8,345 nt of DNA, taken from NCBI GenBank assembly GCA_030740135.1, contig JASLXW010000156.1, positions 1 through 8,345 of the forward strand, written 5' to 3'. The translations under genes and the position numbers were made by a program. The notes beneath the pieces are model-generated. The model ran no database searches. It was given only the letters and a program-made list of their open reading frames with translations, and had not been told where the DNA came from. The DNA comes from Nitrospinota bacterium (GTDB lineage: Bacteria; UBA8248; JACPRG01). Position 1 is the first letter of the stretch, and the number at the start of each line of letters is the position of its first letter. This document shows positions 6,266 through 8,345 of this stretch, in pieces.

Positions 6266-6337
6266 CGGGATGATCCCGGGGGGCGGTGGATGCCCTGAAG
6301 GGGGCGGAGCGGGAGTGAATCGAAACTCGAGATCGGC

Positions 6338-7459
6338 CTACCGCCTCCACGCGCCCGTATGGGCGTAAGGGCTCACGGACGCGCCGGAGGCCGCCGCCAC
6401 ACCGATCAGGGCGGCCGCGCCGAGGATCAGGAAGAAGCTCTTGACGCCCGAGGCGATCTTTGCGTTCCGCTCCTTTTCCTTCCAGGCGATGACCGCCCGG
6501 AGCTCGCTCACGCCGTCATGTATTTCCTCATCCTCCCGGTCGATCTTTCCGGCCTCCCGGAAGACCTCCAGGGCCTCCGAGTGCCTCTCCTCAGCCTGAA
6601 GGGCGGCCGCCTCCCGCTTGAGGTCCGAGACCCGCCGGCGCCTCTCTTCAAGGTCCTCCTTCAGCGCCCGGAGGCGCGCGGCCCCGGGGACCTTCTTCCG
6701 CGCCGCTCCCAGCCGGTCCGCGGCGGTCTTCAAGCGGCCTTCCCGCAGCGCCTTCCCGGCCCGGACGATGAGGCGCTCCCCTTCCCGGATTCGCGTTTCA
6801 AGCCGGTTGAGGCGGGATTCGACGCGCGCGTGAAAGGCGGCGCCGTCCGGGTCGCTCCGCAAATCCGCCTCCTCGATCAGGTCGCGAATCTCGGTGAGCT
6901 TTTTCCGGATTTCATACGGATTCCCGCCGGTCTCGGCCGACGCGGCCTCGTAGAGGCGGCGGGCGCGCGCGTAGCGCTCCCGGCGGGCGATCCGGGTCTC
7001 CTCGATGCTTTCGCGGAGCTCTTCCTCGGTCAGCCAGAGATAGACCCGGTACATCCCGGCCTTGAGGTCGACGTCCTCGCGCGCGTGGCGGGACGCCAGG
7101 ACCTGGAAGGCCCTGACCTCGACGAGGTCGTTGAGGGATTCGGAAATGGGTCGGCCGTCTTCGGCCCGAATCCGGTAAGCCGAGCGGGCGCGCACGACGG
7201 CGCGGGCGGAAAGGGCCATGCCCCGCAGGGCGGCCTAGACCGCCCGTTTGCGGGCCCGGCCGACGTCGCCGTCCTTGATTCGGGCGTACCCGACGCCGTC
7301 CAGGACGCCGCGCCGCTCGATGGACGGTAGCGCGGGGACCGGGCGGCCCGCGCATCCGGCGGCCATCGATAGGCTGAGGGACAGCGCCAGGACGCGTCCC
7401 GCGCCGCCGGTTCGCAGTCGTCCGATCCACGGGTTTCGAGGGGGGCGTTTCCGTCGCAT
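6338..7459 (-). pseudogene. LPP20-like coiled-coil lipoprotein interrupted by in-frame TAG
   Basis: The frame starts at ATG 7459, with GGAGG eight bases upstream, and spans 373 codons with one TAG at codon 75 (7235-7237). Residues 1-36 are a basic n-region, a hydrophobic LALSLSLSMAAG and Cys36, a plausible but weak lipobox. Residues about 51-140 resemble LPP20/FlgT-like domains: GVGYARI, GDVGRARKRAV, then after the stop AALRGMALSARAVV, NDLVEVRAF and MYRVYLWL. Homology-like sequence therefore runs straight through the stop in the same frame. Residues about 145-320 are charged, heptad-like helix (coiled coil). Residues 342-358 are a hydrophobic segment (FFLILGAAALIGVAAAS). Without readthrough, a 74-residue lipoprotein stub is made. 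Re-initiation at ATG 7219, 13 nt past the stop, could make 293 residues without a signal peptide. A nonsense mutation (for example from GAG or CAG) or a base-call error are the simplest explanations. Confidence 0.75.
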
Positions 7460-7510
7460 ATTCCGGGCCTCCGAGGGCGTCGAGTCCATGGGGACGCGAC
7501 ACCCGCAAGC

Positions 7511-7547
7511 CGGGTTTTTCCCGAGGACCCCTGCGATCAGGGAGTCC
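7511..7547. other. Tandem hairpins between the two lipoprotein genes
   Basis: GGACCCCTG (7525-7533) pairs with CAGGGAGTCC (7538-7547) around a four-base loop with one bulged A. Next to it CGGG-TTTTT-CCCG (7511-7523) forms a second small stem. They fall in the 94-bp gap between the LPP20-like gene and the interrupted lipoprotein. Neither is followed by a T run on the minus strand, so a processing or stabilising structure is more likely than an intrinsic terminator. Confidence 0.4.
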
Positions 7548-7553
7548 CGGCGA

Positions 7554-8126
7554 TCAGGATTTCAGGGGGCGGCCCCGGAACTCCCGGAGGATGCGAACGT
7601 CCCGCTCGGCGCGGGAGCCGCTTTTTCGGATGTATTGGCGGAGCTTCTCTTCGGAGTCTTTGAGCAGATTCTTGCTCATGGCCGCGAGATGGGTGAAAAG
7701 CTCCTCGTCCACCTCGGATTTAGCCATGTACACCCGGCACCAGACCTCGTTGTTGTCCGGGTTGCGGACGCATTCCTTGAAAATGGTTCCCGGGAGCGGC
7801 AGGACCGTGACGACCGTGTTGATGTCATCCAACAGGGCCTTCTGTTTTTCCGGGTCTTTGACGTAGACGTTGCTTTCCGAGGCGACCACACGGAAGATGT
7901 TCCGGGCCAAGTCCCCCATGGCGGCGGTCTCGGCCTTTCGGATGCCGACGTGGAGGTTGTCGTCCTTCGCGGCGCCTATCCCCACATAGGCCGTGACGCC
8001 CTTGGGGAGCGGGTCGAAGGGCCGGATGGCCTGGAAATCCCCTTTGGGGCCGTAGGGGTTTTTCGCGCAACCGGCGAGGGCGGCGAATACGACCAAGACC
8101 GACAGGATGGGCGCGAACCGTTTCAT
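7554..8126 (-). CDS. LPP20-family outer-membrane-type lipoprotein
   Basis: This is a 190-residue protein. The signal peptide MKRFAPILSVLVVFAALAGC carries a classic lipobox (LAGC), with lipidated Cys20. The residues after Cys are Ala-Lys, with no Asp at +2, which in proteobacteria favours sorting to the outer membrane. The mature part contains TAYVGIGAAKDDN (about 45-57) and an alpha-helical IRKAETAAMGDLARNIFRVV (62-81), like the LPP20/YndB fold in which a glycine-rich strand is followed by a helix of Ala/Arg repeats. Cys119 and Cys130 could form a disulfide. The basic helical C terminus (about 151-186) may contact the envelope or partners. ATG 8126 was chosen over an upstream in-frame ATG at 8183 because GGGAGGG precedes it and the signal peptide begins there. 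Family members are often hypothetical or motility-related; the role here is unknown. It is first in a unit with the longer lipoprotein. Confidence 0.8.
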   Translation of the reverse strand: MKRFAPILSVLVVFAALAGCAKNPYGPKGDFQAIRPFDPLPKGVTAYVGIGAAKDDNLHVGIRKAETAAMGDLARNIFRVVASESNVYVKDPEKQKALLDDINTVVTVLPLPGTIFKECVRNPDNNEVWCRVYMAKSEVDEELFTHLAAMSKNLLKDSEEKLRQYIRKSGSRAERDVRILREFRGRPLKS

Positions 8127-8183
8127 TTTTTCTCCCTCCCTATGTGATGCGGCCTTGTGGCCTTCTTGGGTCTGTCGTTTCAT

Positions 8184-8218
8184 CGGCTGATGTTCTCGCG
8201 GTATTCCCGCGGCAGCCG
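8184..8218 (-). other. Stem-loop in the 5' leader of the LPP20-like mRNA
   Basis: CGGCTG (8184-8189) pairs with CAGCCG (8213-8218) and encloses CGCGG-TATTC-CCGCG (8197-8211). On the minus strand this fold would begin about three bases from the predicted sigma-54 transcription start, so it would cap the mRNA and could protect it from 5' decay. On the plus strand it is followed by TTTTT, but no plus-strand gene ends here. Confidence 0.45.
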
Positions 8219-8230
8219 TTTTTCATGTAG

Positions 8231-8247
8231 AGCAACCGGGATGCCAA
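8231..8247 (-). promoter_or_regulatory. Predicted sigma-54 (RpoN) -24/-12 promoter for the lipoprotein unit
   Basis: The minus strand reads TTGGCATCCCGGTTGCT. It has the -24 GG and -12 GC with exactly ten bases between them. It matches the known consensus YTGGCACG-N4-TTGCW at all fixed positions except the two bases after TTGGCA. The predicted start is an A at 8220, leaving a leader of about 94 nt before ATG 8126. Sigma-54 promoters need an ATP-dependent enhancer-binding protein bound upstream, so these lipoproteins are probably made on demand. Confidence 0.6.
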
Positions 8248-8284
8248 AACGGTGGAAGCGTTATAACCAATTGAAGTCATATGT

Positions 8285-8339
8285 GTTAACCACCATCCGA
8301 GAGATGGGGAGTCAGATCCACGAGGGTGGTTTTGTTAAC
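8285..8339. repeat. GTTAAC-bounded imperfect inverted repeat upstream of the sigma-54 promoter
   Basis: GTTAAC occurs at 8285-8290 and 8334-8339. CCACC (8290-8294) and GGTGG (8325-8329) lie inside as partly matching arms offset by a few bases, and a GTTATAAC palindrome sits at 8260-8267. The block lies about 65-120 bp upstream of the predicted start, where an enhancer-binding protein would bind. It could equally be a terminator-like structure belonging to sequence outside the window. Confidence 0.3.
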
Positions 8340-8345
8340 TTCGTA

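Noticed and set aside
7235..7237. TAG as a recoded (for example pyrrolysine) codon
   Set aside because: TAG also serves as the terminal stop of the amidohydrolase (4016-4018) and of this same gene (6338-6340). There is no sign of general recoding, and LPP20-like proteins are not known pyrrolysine users.
8184..8223. Plus-strand intrinsic terminator (stem followed by TTTTT)
   Set aside because: No plus-strand gene ends upstream of it. The position fits the 5' leader of the minus-strand lipoprotein mRNA better.
1..8345. CRISPR array, tRNA or rRNA genes, prophage or toxin-antitoxin module
   Set aside because: No regularly spaced direct repeats, no cloverleaf or rRNA-like sequence, and no recognisable phage or toxin-antitoxin protein were found by reading both strands.

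Overview
The window is GC-rich bacterial chromosomal DNA. It contains lipoproteins with lipoboxes, Shine-Dalgarno sites of the GGAGG type and a good sigma-54 promoter candidate. This suggests a Gram-negative, metabolically versatile lineage (deltaproteobacterial, Methylomirabilota/NC10, Acidobacteriota or similar). I cannot place it more precisely by eye.

Layout, left to right. (1) Positions 2-1471 (+) hold the C-terminal two thirds of a xanthine-dehydrogenase-family molybdopterin subunit. An ATGA-coupled start follows and collapses after seven plausible residues, so the expected partner subunit seems to be lost here. (2) Positions 1601-2494 (-) hold tenA (thiaminase II / aminopyrimidine aminohydrolase). 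It is split by a non-coding element of about 218 bp at 2171-2388, which has perfect terminal inverted repeats and a CTAG target duplication. Removing 222 bp restores a 223-residue TenA with every catalytic residue. (3) A spacer of about 240 bp with a consensus TATAAT leads to hisC, 2738-3898 (+). (4) Convergent with hisC is a tight minus-strand cluster at 6157-4016: a degenerate receiver protein, a 51-residue fragment resembling a peroxiredoxin C terminus, a 77-residue membrane protein, and a cyclic amidohydrolase (dihydroorotase/hydantoinase type). The first three are joined by two ATGA overlaps and the last by an 8-nt gap. (5) A second minus-strand unit, 8126-6338, encodes two lipoproteins. 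The first is LPP20-like and intact. The second is a longer coiled-coil lipoprotein interrupted by one in-frame TAG at codon 75. A good sigma-54 (-24/-12) promoter candidate lies upstream of the pair, and its predicted transcript begins with a stem-loop.

The genes do not form one obvious pathway. HisC belongs to histidine synthesis and TenA to thiamine salvage. The molybdenum hydroxylase and the amidohydrolase would both suit heterocycle catabolism, but they lie in separate units. The main theme is decay: a mobile-element insertion, a nonsense codon, a truncated operon partner and a residual peroxiredoxin fragment sit within 8 kb. I found no evidence of a new defence or multi-gene system. The most valuable observations are the tenA insertion, the amber-interrupted lipoprotein and the sigma-54-driven lipoprotein unit.
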